NCBI GenBank assembly: GCA_937863905.1
Contig: CALMHV010000275.1
Coordinates: 1-6,922 of the forward strand
Direction of reading: 5' to 3'
Length of the DNA: 6,922 bases
From: an uncultured Bacillota bacterium
GTDB taxonomy: Bacteria > Bacillota > Sulfobacillia > UBA995 > UBA9673
The notes beneath the pieces were generated by a model. The model searched no databases. It worked only from the letters and a program-made list of their open reading frames with translations, and was not told the DNA's origin. A program made the position numbers and the translations under genes. Position 1 is the first letter of the stretch, and each line of letters begins with the position of its first letter. Positions 1 through 6,599 of this stretch are shown here, piece after piece.

Positions 1-1536
1 CTAGAACCCCAACGCCCCCAGGAAGTGCTCCTGGTACCCAGGCCGGGACGTGAGGTCGAGGTGCCTCACTTTCCGGGCCAGACAGACGGCCTCGGCCCGC
101 TTCTCCGGCGAGGTCAGCGTGGAGAGCGCGCCCTGTCCGGCGGCGTTCCCCACGGCGACGAACCTGTCCGGCGATAGCGGCGGGAAAAGGCCGATGGCCA
201 CGGCCTTCTCCGGGTCGAGGTTCGTCCCGAAAGAGCCGGCGAGGTAGACTCGTTCTATCTCCTCGACCGCGGTTCCCGTCTCCCGGAGCAGGGCCTCGAT
301 GCCCACTCGCACCGCGGCCTTGGCAAGTTGGAGTTCCCGGATGTCGGCCTGCGTGAGGAGCAGCCCGACTCCCTCGGCTCCCGCTCGCAGGCGACCGCTG
401 CGGTCGATGGTTCCCGTGGCCAGCAGGGCGGCCACAAGATCGAGAAGGCCCGCGCCGCAGATTCCGGCCGGCGCCCCGCCGCCGATGACCCGAAACCTTA
501 GACGCCCGCCCTCCAACCACACCTTGTCGACGGCCCCGGCCACGGCCCGCATTCCGCGGGAGATCTGGGCCCCCTCGAAGGCCGGTCCCGAAGCGCAGGA
601 ACAGGTGGTGAGGGTCCCGTCGCGGGCGAGCGTGATCTCGGCGTTGGTCCCGATGTCGACAATGAGCGCCCCACCCCGTAGTGTCCCGGCCCCGGTGGCG
701 AGGAGGGCCGCGACGTGATCGCCGCCGACGAACCCGGCGACGCAGGGCAGGAAGTAGACGAGGGCGGGGATGGGAAGGCCGATTTCCCGGGCCGGCACGG
801 TGATGGGTTCGACCGTGGCGGGCTGAAAGGGAGCCCGGGCGAGCGTGGTCACGTCGAGCCCGAGCAGAAGGTGATGCATGGCCGGGTTGCCGGCGACGGT
901 CATTTCCCGAATGGCGCCCCGGGAACGGCCGGCCTTACGGCAGAGCCGGTCGGCCAACTCGGTCACCCCCAAGGCCGCCGCTTCGCGGACCTGGCGGTAG
1001 TGGCGGGGCGAGGTTAGGGCGTAGCCGAGGCGGGAGATGACGTCCGCGCCAAAGCGCCTCTGCGGGTTCGGGATGGCGTCCGTCTCCAGGAGCGTGCCGG
1101 TGTCAAGGTCGGCGAGATAGCCGGCGAGTTTGGTGGTCCCCAAGTCGACAGCGAGGCCGAGGCGGCCGGCCGCGGCGACGGAGGGAGCGGCCGGGGTGGA
1201 GACGGGCACGGGCCCCCGATGGTCAGGGGTTCGGCCGGCACCGCCCGGCGGGTCGGCCAGAGCCCGCACGTCGCCCAGCACCCGGACGCGGCAAGCCAGG
1301 CGGTGCTCGGGCCGGCTGCCGAGACGCGCCAGGACCTCGATCTCGTCCTCATCGGCCCCGGAGACGTCACCGCCCAGGATGCGGACCCGGCAGCCCCCGC
1401 AGCGGCCCTTCCCCCCACAAACCGGGTCAAGACCCGCCCGCCCCGGCCAGGCCTCCAGGAGCGTGAGGCCCGGGCTGACGTCGGCGTCCGGACCGGCGGG
1501 TCCGAGAGTCACCTTGACGATGAGCCCACCCCCCAC
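1..1536 (-). CDS. RACo/RamA-like ATP-dependent reductive activator of corrinoid proteins ([2Fe-2S] + ASKHA/DUF4445), 511 aa
   Basis: Predicted to reduce the inactive Co(II) form of the corrinoid protein to Co(I) using ATP and an iron-sulfur cluster, as known for the RACo/RamA family. The N-terminus is a plant-type ferredoxin domain with ligands Cys40, Cys46, Cys49 and Cys82 (CGGKGRCGGC, then AC). A Pro/Ala-rich linker (about 95-125) leads to an actin-like ATPase: phosphate loop AVDLGTTKL (129-137), VDIGTNAEI (293-301), SGPAFEGAQISRG (316-328), GICGAGLLDLVA (358-369) and LAGSFG (432-437). It has the N-terminal [2Fe-2S] layout of bacterial RACo, not the C-terminal [4Fe-4S] layout of archaeal RamA. 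The GTG at 1536 is preferred because it keeps the first beta strand (IVKVTL); it overlaps the UroD-like gene by 28 bp. A GTG at 1512 would make a 4-bp GTGA overlap but cut that strand. The stop is TAG at the window edge, so the gene is complete. Last gene seen in the operon. Confidence 0.93.
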   Translation of the reverse strand: MGGGLIVKVTLGPAGPDADVSPGLTLLEAWPGRAGLDPVCGGKGRCGGCRVRILGGDVSGADEDEIEVLARLGSRPEHRLACRVRVLGDVRALADPPGGAGRTPDHRGPVPVSTPAAPSVAAAGRLGLAVDLGTTKLAGYLADLDTGTLLETDAIPNPQRRFGADVISRLGYALTSPRHYRQVREAAALGVTELADRLCRKAGRSRGAIREMTVAGNPAMHHLLLGLDVTTLARAPFQPATVEPITVPAREIGLPIPALVYFLPCVAGFVGGDHVAALLATGAGTLRGGALIVDIGTNAEITLARDGTLTTCSCASGPAFEGAQISRGMRAVAGAVDKVWLEGGRLRFRVIGGGAPAGICGAGLLDLVAALLATGTIDRSGRLRAGAEGVGLLLTQADIRELQLAKAAVRVGIEALLRETGTAVEEIERVYLAGSFGTNLDPEKAVAIGLFPPLSPDRFVAVGNAAGQGALSTLTSPEKRAEAVCLARKVRHLDLTSRPGYQEHFLGALGF

Positions 1537-2339
1537 CTTCGAGCCGCGTAGGCCAAGACCAGACTCCGGGCCGGAAGCCCCTCGGGAACGATGCCGGACG
1601 AGGTGCCTAGAACCAGGCCGCCGTCACGTCCCGCGGCGACGAGCCGCCGGACGTCGGCCGCTATCTCCTCCGGCCGGGACCGGAACAGCCGGGGCAGGGA
1701 AAGGCCGCCCCAGAAGGCGAGACGGCCACGGTACCGGGCGAGCAGGACCTCCGGGTCCATCCCGGCTTCGGGCTCGAGAGAATGGTGGCCGTCGAAACCA
1801 GCCGAGACAACGAGGTCGAGAATCTCGTGGACCCGACCGTCGCTGTGAAACATGACCAGGGGCCGCTCGCTACATCTTCGGGTGCGGCAGCGCCCCACTC
1901 CGGCCGTGAACTCGGCCCACAGCGGGGCGAGGTTCTCCTGGATGTCGCCGGGACGGCAGAACAGGCCTTCGGAGTAGGCCACATCTTCGCCGAGGACGAC
2001 GCCGTCGGCGCCAAGGTCGATGGCTTGACCGGCCAGCCCCAGAGCCCGACCGGCAGACTCGACCAGGGCCGGCCTCGCCAGGCCGGCGAGCCACTCCCCT
2101 CGTCCATCCCGAGGAAAGAACTGCTGCTGGAAGGGTCCATCCACGATCGCCCAGACGAAAAGGTCACGGCCCGCCCAGAAGGCCAGGCGTTCCGTCCAGC
2201 CTGGATTTCCCGCCAGCACGCCCACGGTGTCGGCTTCAAGGCGGGCGACGGCCGCCGCGTCCAGCTCGAACTCTCCGGCCGGCAGGTAATCCGGTCTCTG
2301 CCAGGTGAGGGCGGCCCGCACGCGGCGGTAGCCGGTCAT
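1509..2339 (-). CDS. UroD-fold (uroporphyrinogen decarboxylase/MtaA-like) protein lacking zinc cysteines, 276 aa
   Basis: A member of the uroporphyrinogen decarboxylase superfamily, which includes the cobamide:CoM methyltransferases MtaA/MtbA and many proteins found next to corrinoid methyltransferases. The start RVRAALTWQRPDYLP (6-20) is the usual N-terminal signature, followed by ADGVVLGEDVAY (111-122) and the late-barrel motif FHSDGRVHEILDLV (164-177) with SLEPEAGMD (187-195). At about 276 aa it is shorter than typical UroD or MtaA (about 340). The family zinc site is His-x-Cys plus a later Cys; here the first pair reads H165-S-D167 and the second region reads GTSSGI (245-250), so both thiolates are absent. 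A heme-pathway role is unlikely in this context. It may be a methyl-transfer accessory or a corrinoid-handling protein, but the function is unassigned. ATG at 2339 overlaps the preceding stop (ATGA) and has no strong Shine-Dalgarno of its own, which suggests coupled translation. Stop TGA. Confidence 0.9.
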   Translation of the reverse strand: MTGYRRVRAALTWQRPDYLPAGEFELDAAAVARLEADTVGVLAGNPGWTERLAFWAGRDLFVWAIVDGPFQQQFFPRDGRGEWLAGLARPALVESAGRALGLAGQAIDLGADGVVLGEDVAYSEGLFCRPGDIQENLAPLWAEFTAGVGRCRTRRCSERPLVMFHSDGRVHEILDLVVSAGFDGHHSLEPEAGMDPEVLLARYRGRLAFWGGLSLPRLFRSRPEEIAADVRRLVAAGRDGGLVLGTSSGIVPEGLPARSLVLAYAARRWGVGSSSR

Positions 2340-3181
2340 GCTCGCGCCGGCCCCCGCCCCGGTTCCCGCGCCGGTCCCCCGAGCTTCCCGGCCCGGTAGG
2401 CCTTAAGGTAGCGCGAGCAGTGCGGGTCCTGGCCCAGGACGGCCTCGGCCGCGAGAACCGCGGCCAGGAGCGGCCTGTCGAGAGGGTCGAGGATGGCGGC
2501 GTCGAGCCCGGCGGCCATGGCCGCGACGAGGAAGGCCCGGTTGAGGAGGGACCGCTGCGGGAGCCCAAAGGACACGTTGCTCGCCCCGCAGATGAAGTGG
2601 ACCCCCGGGAACTTCTCCCGGAGGCGCCGGAGGGCTTCAAGCGCCGCCGTGCCGGCGCTGAGGTCCGTGCCGACAGGACGCACGAGGGGGTCGACGTAGA
2701 TGTCCCCCGGATGCACTCCCGCCTTGAGCAGGCTTTGCACGAGCCGCGAACCCTTGGCGGCGGCATCCACCGGGGTCGCCGGTAGCCCGGCGTCGTCAAG
2801 ACACAGGACGACTACCGCCGCCCGGTGCTCCAAGACGAGGGGCAAGACCCGCTCGAAACGCGCCTTCTCTCCGCTGATGGAGTTCACGATGGCTTTGCCG
2901 CGGTGGGCGGCCAGGGCGGCCCGGATGGCTTCCGGGTTCGGACTGTCGATACAGAGCGGCACGGACGGGACAGCCCTCTGGACGGTCTCCACCAGCCAAC
3001 GCAGGCATTCGGGCTCGTCGGCCACGAAGGTCCCGGCGTTCACGTCGATGTAGTCCGCTCCCGCCTCCACCTGCCGGACCGCCTCCTGCTGCACGGCTGC
3101 GGCATCGCGCCAGGTAACCATGGCCGAGACGCTCTCCCTTGTCGTATTGAGACGTTCACCGATGATGAGCAAGGGCCTCAC
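2336..3181 (-). CDS. Methyltetrahydrofolate:corrinoid methyltransferase (AcsE/MeTr-like pterin-binding TIM barrel), 281 aa
   Basis: Predicted to transfer methyl between the corrinoid protein and tetrahydrofolate, feeding methyl-THF into central one-carbon metabolism. Family motifs in order: IIGERLN (6-12), YIDVNAGT (44-51), CIDSPNPEAI (77-86), IVNSIS (98-103), VDPLV (163-167) and CGASNVSFGLP (198-208). Asp79, Asn100, Asp164 and Asn202 sit where the Moorella enzyme has its pterin-contacting Asp75, Asn96, Asp160 and Asn199 (my motif alignment by eye). Length is slightly above AcsE (about 262 aa); the excess is a low-complexity Gly/Pro/Arg/Ala tail after about residue 265. The GTG start at 3181 is chosen because homology begins at RPLLIIGERLN; the open frame continues to 3421, but that part is an out-of-frame shadow of the dehydrogenase gene. 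It begins 5 bp after the dehydrogenase stop, with GGAG about 11 nt upstream. Its presence argues that the final acceptor is THF, not coenzyme M. Confidence 0.93.
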   Translation of the reverse strand: MRPLLIIGERLNTTRESVSAMVTWRDAAAVQQEAVRQVEAGADYIDVNAGTFVADEPECLRWLVETVQRAVPSVPLCIDSPNPEAIRAALAAHRGKAIVNSISGEKARFERVLPLVLEHRAAVVVLCLDDAGLPATPVDAAAKGSRLVQSLLKAGVHPGDIYVDPLVRPVGTDLSAGTAALEALRRLREKFPGVHFICGASNVSFGLPQRSLLNRAFLVAAMAAGLDAAILDPLDRPLLAAVLAAEAVLGQDPHCSRYLKAYRAGKLGGPAREPGRGPARA

Positions 3182-3186
3182 CGCCT

Positions 3187-4368
3187 CTACTTCTCCTGAT
3201 ACCTCTCCCGCACGACGATGTTGCGCCTGGCCAGTTCGTCGCGAAGCTCGCCGTAGAGAGCGCCGTCCGCGAAGACATGTTCGAGCGGGGCCGCCCCGCG
3301 GGCCTTGATGCGGCCGCGCAGGAGCATCCCGGCGATGATGGAGCAAGTGTACCCGGTGGTGCGAGCCATCGACGTGGCCTTGGCCTCCGCGTCGTAGAAA
3401 TCGACCATCTCGAAGACCCACGTGCCCTGGCGCCCGCCCTTCTCTCCCTTGACCACCGCCCGGAGGACGGTGACGTCAGCCTCATCGCCCCGCTGGAGAA
3501 TGGGCGTGAGGACCTTGCCCGTCAGGCGGCGCGGCACGACCATCGCCCCGTCCACCTCGACCGGCGCCTGGGAAAAGAGGCCGCAGTCGCGCATCAGAAG
3601 GACCTGGTCGCGGTGACCGGGGTAGCGCACCGTCTTCTCGCCGAGTTCCCGGAAGCCAAGGCCGACGCCGGTCTGGGCCAGGGTACCTAGGCCATAGGTG
3701 TAGAAGGCCTCGCACCGCCCGACCGGCTCGGGGAAGACGAGTTCCTCCAGACCGTCCAGCGCGGGCACCTCGGCCATGGCGCCGTTTCGGACGATAAGGG
3801 CCGGGGCCACGTACTCGTCGATGACCGTGTCCATGGAGAAGACGATGCGGTAGTTGAGGGGCGGGAGCGGCCGCACCGGCAACCCGCCGACGTAGAGGAC
3901 CCCCTCGTCGGCCCGGTCGAACCGGCTCGCGCCCTGCCCGGCCAGGACGTTGGTGAGCCCGGGGGCCACCCCGCATCCCGGCAGGATGGTGATACCCGCC
4001 TTGAGGGCGGCGTCGTGGTAGTCGAAGACGTCAAAACCCGCCGCCGACCCGGTGAGGTCGCAAAGATGGGTGCCGGCCTCGACGCAAGCCTCGGTGACCT
4101 CGCGCACGGCCGCCACCGGGTAGGCCCCGGCGACGACGTCCGCCCGGCGCATCTCCTCGACCAGAGCCTTGCGGTCCCGCAAGTCCAGGACCCGACCCTC
4201 GATCCCCCGGCCCGCACGGCGGAACGGGTCGAGGTAACGCACGGCCTCGGCCACTCGCGCGGAGTCGAGGTCGGCGATGACGACGTTATCGGCGATACCG
4301 AACCTCAGAAGGTCGCCGGCGATGGCCGGACCCATCAGCCCGGCGCCCAGGACCAGAACCTTGGGCAT
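3187..4368 (-). CDS. Saccharopine dehydrogenase / lysine 6-dehydrogenase-like NAD(P)-dependent oxidoreductase, 393 aa
   Basis: Likely a soluble pyridine-nucleotide dehydrogenase acting on an amino acid or amine. The N-terminal Rossmann domain has VLVLGAGLMGPAIAGDL (4-20; GxGxxG at 8-13) and an acidic residue after strand 2 (IADLD, Asp33), which usually favours NAD over NADP. GTHLCDLTG (99-107) and LPGCGVAPGLTNVLAG (129-144) are typical of the saccharopine dehydrogenase family, and the length matches single-domain lysine 6-dehydrogenases (about 380-400 aa). The C-terminal half (about 150-345) is the dimerisation/substrate domain. ATG at 4368 has a GGAGAGGGG Shine-Dalgarno (4378-4386) 9 nt upstream, inside the end of the MttB gene. 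Stop is TAG. The frame is continuous with the MttB gene through its TAG. The enzyme is not part of the minimal methyltransferase system, so its place in the middle of the operon suggests it processes the substrate or product of demethylation. Substrate cannot be read from the sequence. Confidence 0.9.
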   Translation of the reverse strand: MPKVLVLGAGLMGPAIAGDLLRFGIADNVVIADLDSARVAEAVRYLDPFRRAGRGIEGRVLDLRDRKALVEEMRRADVVAGAYPVAAVREVTEACVEAGTHLCDLTGSAAGFDVFDYHDAALKAGITILPGCGVAPGLTNVLAGQGASRFDRADEGVLYVGGLPVRPLPPLNYRIVFSMDTVIDEYVAPALIVRNGAMAEVPALDGLEELVFPEPVGRCEAFYTYGLGTLAQTGVGLGFRELGEKTVRYPGHRDQVLLMRDCGLFSQAPVEVDGAMVVPRRLTGKVLTPILQRGDEADVTVLRAVVKGEKGGRQGTWVFEMVDFYDAEAKATSMARTTGYTCSIIAGMLLRGRIKARGAAPLEHVFADGALYGELRDELARRNIVVRERYQEK

Positions 4369-4374
4369 TCGTTT

Positions 4375-5832
4375 CTACCCCTCTCCGACGAACGGCAGGC
4401 TCCCACAACCGGCGTCGGCCATCACCCGGCGCATGGCCGCATCGAGCTTGCCGGCCCGCTCCGGTTCGAGCGCACGCGGCCTGTGGTCGGCCAAGATAGC
4501 CGCCACGCGTTCCTTGGCCCGGGCGGAAGCGTCGAGCCCGCCCTTCCCCTCCCAGCCCTTGCGGTCCAGGCGGTCGATGACCAGGCCGGGGACGCAGGTC
4601 TCCGACCGGAAGTGGCCTCGGGTGTGTTTCTGCGAAAGGTAGTCGCCGCCCGGACCAAGTTCCGTGATCAGGTCGCGGGCCAGCGTCTCCGGGGACACCT
4701 CCACCCCGCGCAGGGCCCGCTGGATCATCCCGCAGACCTCGGCGTCGAGGACCAGTTTCTCGCTGCTCTGAGTGCCGACGAAGTCGAGCGCGCCGACTCC
4801 CGCGATGAGGTTGATGCGGGCCAGGGCGGCTAAGGCGCCGCTCAGGGCTGTCTCCGCGCCGGCCTGGGCGTCCAGGACCTTGGCGTCGCTCAGGGCGGCG
4901 TAGGTGTGGGTGGGCAGCCCGTAGTGCTTTCCCATCTGGGCCGTCGCCACGGCGATGAGGGTGGCCTCCACCGCGCTGAGCGGCGTCGTCCCGTAACGCA
5001 TGTCGAACCCCACCGGCGCGCCACCCCAGACGACCGGCGCTCCCCGGCGCACGGTCTGGGCCAGCACGATGCCGCTTAGCGTCTCGGCCGTGTGCACGAC
5101 CACGCTCCCGGCCAGGGTCACCGGGGAGGCCGCGCCAGGCATGGGCATGGAGACGAACTCCACCGGCAGCCTGGCCGCGGCGGCGTCCATCACGTTGGCC
5201 GCGCTGATGGCCGTCCACTTTAGGGGCGGTGACGGACAGACGTCGAAGATGGCGCAGGGCGCCTCCCCGGTCCGGCCGCCTGTCGCCGCGTCGAGCAAGG
5301 CCCTCATGTCGAAGAGGCCCTTCTCGCTGAAGGCCCCGGTGATGACCGGCTTGGGCGAATGCTTGAGGACGAGGTAGAGACGGTAGGTGTCGGCCAGCGT
5401 CTTGGGGGCCTCGCCGGCCACGACCGCCGTGGACTGGACCTCGACCTGGGGGAGCGCGTCGGTCACGACGGCCAGCCGCACCAAGTCCTCGGCCAGGGAC
5501 GGCCGCACCTCGCGCCCCTCCTGGTAGCGGATGGCGCACGAGCCCGTCGCGAAGTGGACCTCGCGGCCACCGACGCGGAAGGCCTCGCCTCCGTCACGGT
5601 CGTAAAGGGTGAACCAGGAGGGGCACCCCCCCAGGGCCCCCTCCACCAGGGCCGGCGGGATACGGACCCGCCCCGTGGCCGAGTCCACGGTCGCCCCCTT
5701 GGCGGCGAGGTGTTCCAGCGCCCTCGGGCTGTCGACGAACACGCCGCACTCGGCCAGCACGGCCAGGGCGGCCTCGTGGATCTCCGCTATCTCGCTCTCG
5801 GAAAGGACCCGTAAGCCCTCCATCTCAGCCAC
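4375..5832 (-). CDS. MttB-family (trimethylamine methyltransferase family, non-pyrrolysine) corrinoid-dependent methyltransferase, about 485 aa
   Basis: Predicted to move a methyl group from a quaternary (or tertiary) amine to the Co(I) corrinoid protein encoded just upstream. Features, numbered from the GTG at 5832: N-terminal helix LSESEIAEIHEAALAVL (10-26) followed by CGVFVDS, VRIPPALVEGAL (56-67), SPPLKW (201-206), MPMPGAASPVTLAGS (229-243), WGGAPVGFDMRYG (269-281) and SDAKVLDAQAG (315-325). Length fits the family (about 480-500). Archaeal trimethylamine MttB carries pyrrolysine at an in-frame UAG in the interior; this frame has none, placing it with the non-Pyl group whose studied members use glycine betaine, proline betaine, carnitine or gamma-butyrobetaine. 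Start: GTG at 5832 has GGGGGAGG 8 nt upstream and overlaps the corrinoid gene by 8 bp; ATG at 5823 (482 aa, one base after that gene's stop) is the alternative; GTGs at 5841 and 5868 are less likely. The stop is TAG, 6 bp before the next gene. Substrate unknown. Confidence 0.93.
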   Translation of the reverse strand: MAEMEGLRVLSESEIAEIHEAALAVLAECGVFVDSPRALEHLAAKGATVDSATGRVRIPPALVEGALGGCPSWFTLYDRDGGEAFRVGGREVHFATGSCAIRYQEGREVRPSLAEDLVRLAVVTDALPQVEVQSTAVVAGEAPKTLADTYRLYLVLKHSPKPVITGAFSEKGLFDMRALLDAATGGRTGEAPCAIFDVCPSPPLKWTAISAANVMDAAAARLPVEFVSMPMPGAASPVTLAGSVVVHTAETLSGIVLAQTVRRGAPVVWGGAPVGFDMRYGTTPLSAVEATLIAVATAQMGKHYGLPTHTYAALSDAKVLDAQAGAETALSGALAALARINLIAGVGALDFVGTQSSEKLVLDAEVCGMIQRALRGVEVSPETLARDLITELGPGGDYLSQKHTRGHFRSETCVPGLVIDRLDRKGWEGKGGLDASARAKERVAAILADHRPRALEPERAGKLDAAMRRVMADAGCGSLPFVGEG

Positions 5833-6502
5833 CGACGCCACCTCCCCCGCCGCCCGACGCGGCTCCACCGACCAGCCCCAAGGCCACTTCGATGGCCTGG
5901 GGGGCGTTGGCCGCGTAGGCGTCGGCGCCTATCTCCCTCGCCCACTGGGCCGTGACCGGGGCGCCCCCGACGATGACCTTTACCGCGGGACGCAGCCCGG
6001 CCCCGGCGAGGGCCTCGATGACGGTCTTCTGCTCCAGCATGGTCGTGGTCAGGAGGGCGCTGAGTCCCAGGATCTTGGGCCGGAGTTCTCTGACCGCCTC
6101 GACGAACCGCTCGGCCGGGACATCCTTGCCGAGGTCCCGGACCTCGAAACCGGCCGTCCTCAGCAGGGCCGCGACGATGTTCTTCCCCAGGTCGTGCAGG
6201 TCGCCCTTGACCGTGCCGATGACCATCAGGTGGCGGGCCTGCTTCTCGCCTCTGGCCGCCAGGGCCGGTTCCACAAGTTCGCCGCAGAGCCTGAAGACGT
6301 CGGCCGCCGCCACGACCTCCGGCAGGAAGGCCTCGCCCCTGTTCCACCTCTGGCCGAGTTCGAACATGGCCGCCGCCAGACCCGTCTCAAGAATGGTCCG
6401 CGGATCAGCCCCAGCCTCCAGCAATCTTCGCGTTTCCTTCAGGGCCGCGTCCTCGTCCGCGACGAGGACGGCCTCGTGGAGAGACTTGAGATCATCCTCC
6501 AT
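5825..6502 (-). CDS. MttC/MtbC-like cobalamin-binding corrinoid (methyl carrier) protein, 225 aa
   Basis: Small cytoplasmic methyl carrier: its cobamide takes the methyl group from the MttB-type enzyme and passes it to the AcsE-type enzyme. Residues about 1-85 form the helical cap domain (VLVADEDAAL, then AAAMFELGQRWNRGEAFLPE at 43-62). Residues about 89-211 form the Rossmann-like B12 domain with the base-off/His-on signature GTVKGDLHDLGKNIV (96-110); DxHxxG is D101, H103, G106, and H103 is the predicted lower cobalt ligand. SALLTTTM (148-155) and VIVGGAPVT (177-184) complete the site. The protein ends in a low-complexity glycine tail (about 212-225) not expected of the fold. ATG at 6502 has a strong Shine-Dalgarno, AGGAGG, 8 nt upstream. 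First gene of the operon; its 3' end carries the ribosome binding site of the next gene. Confidence 0.95.
   Translation of the reverse strand: MEDDLKSLHEAVLVADEDAALKETRRLLEAGADPRTILETGLAAAMFELGQRWNRGEAFLPEVVAAADVFRLCGELVEPALAARGEKQARHLMVIGTVKGDLHDLGKNIVAALLRTAGFEVRDLGKDVPAERFVEAVRELRPKILGLSALLTTTMLEQKTVIEALAGAGLRPAVKVIVGGAPVTAQWAREIGADAYAANAPQAIEVALGLVGGAASGGGGGGVGG
5841..5848 (-). promoter_or_regulatory. Shine-Dalgarno for the MttB-family gene, inside the corrinoid gene
   Basis: Minus-strand GGGGGAGG lies within the glycine-tail codons of the corrinoid gene. It is 8 nt from the GTG at 5832 but 17 nt from the ATG at 5823, which is why the GTG start is favoured. Confidence 0.6.
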
Positions 6503-6510
6503 CCGAAACG

Positions 6511-6516
6511 CCTCCT
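6511..6516 (-). promoter_or_regulatory. Shine-Dalgarno of the operon's first gene
   Basis: Minus-strand AGGAGG, 8 nt before the ATG at 6502. It is the strongest ribosome binding site in the operon and fixes the corrinoid gene start. Confidence 0.8.
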
Positions 6517-6583
6517 CTCAGGCCTTCTCCAGGCAGGTCCGAGTTTCAACGCCGGCAGGGAAAGAACCTCTTGACCGCTCGGA

Positions 6584-6599
6584 GCCGGCGGTTGCCGGC
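6584..6599. other. Short GC-rich hairpin beside the tandem repeat
   Basis: Two GCCGGC hexamers (6584-6589 and 6594-6599) are separated by GGTT and can form a 6-bp all-GC stem with a 4-nt loop. No T-run follows on either strand, so it is not a standard intrinsic terminator. It could be a chance product of high GC or part of an operator or leader structure. Confidence 0.35.

Noticed and set aside
1130..1855. Plus-strand 241-codon open frame opposite the activator and UroD-like genes.
   Set aside because: Arg/Pro-rich shadow with no recognisable domain, covered by well-supported minus-strand genes.
3182..3421. N-terminal extension of the MeTr frame by about 80 codons.
   Set aside because: The extra segment is antisense-free but out of frame with the dehydrogenase gene it overlaps, is rich in Arg/His with no family similarity, and the conserved domain starts exactly at the GTG at 3181.
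4286..5539. Minus-strand 417-codon frame overlapping the MttB-family gene.
   Set aside because: Arg/Gly/Pro-rich alternate frame of the MttB-family gene, a high-GC artefact.
4375..5832. Pyrrolysine-containing trimethylamine methyltransferase.
   Set aside because: No in-frame TAG occurs inside the gene; the only TAG is at the end of a full-length protein, and TAG is used as a normal stop by other genes here.
5609..6574. Plus-strand 321-codon open frame antisense to the MttB-type and corrinoid genes.
   Set aside because: Composition is low-complexity Arg/Gly/Pro/Ala typical of GC-rich shadow frames; both genes opposite have clear conserved motifs.
6571..6576. TTGACC as the -35 box of a coaA promoter.
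   Set aside because: The hexamer 17 bp downstream is GC-only; no acceptable -10 at 16-18 bp spacing.
6584..6599. Intrinsic terminator in the intergenic region.
   Set aside because: The stem is short and no T-run follows on either strand; both flanking genes diverge from this region, so no terminator is expected.
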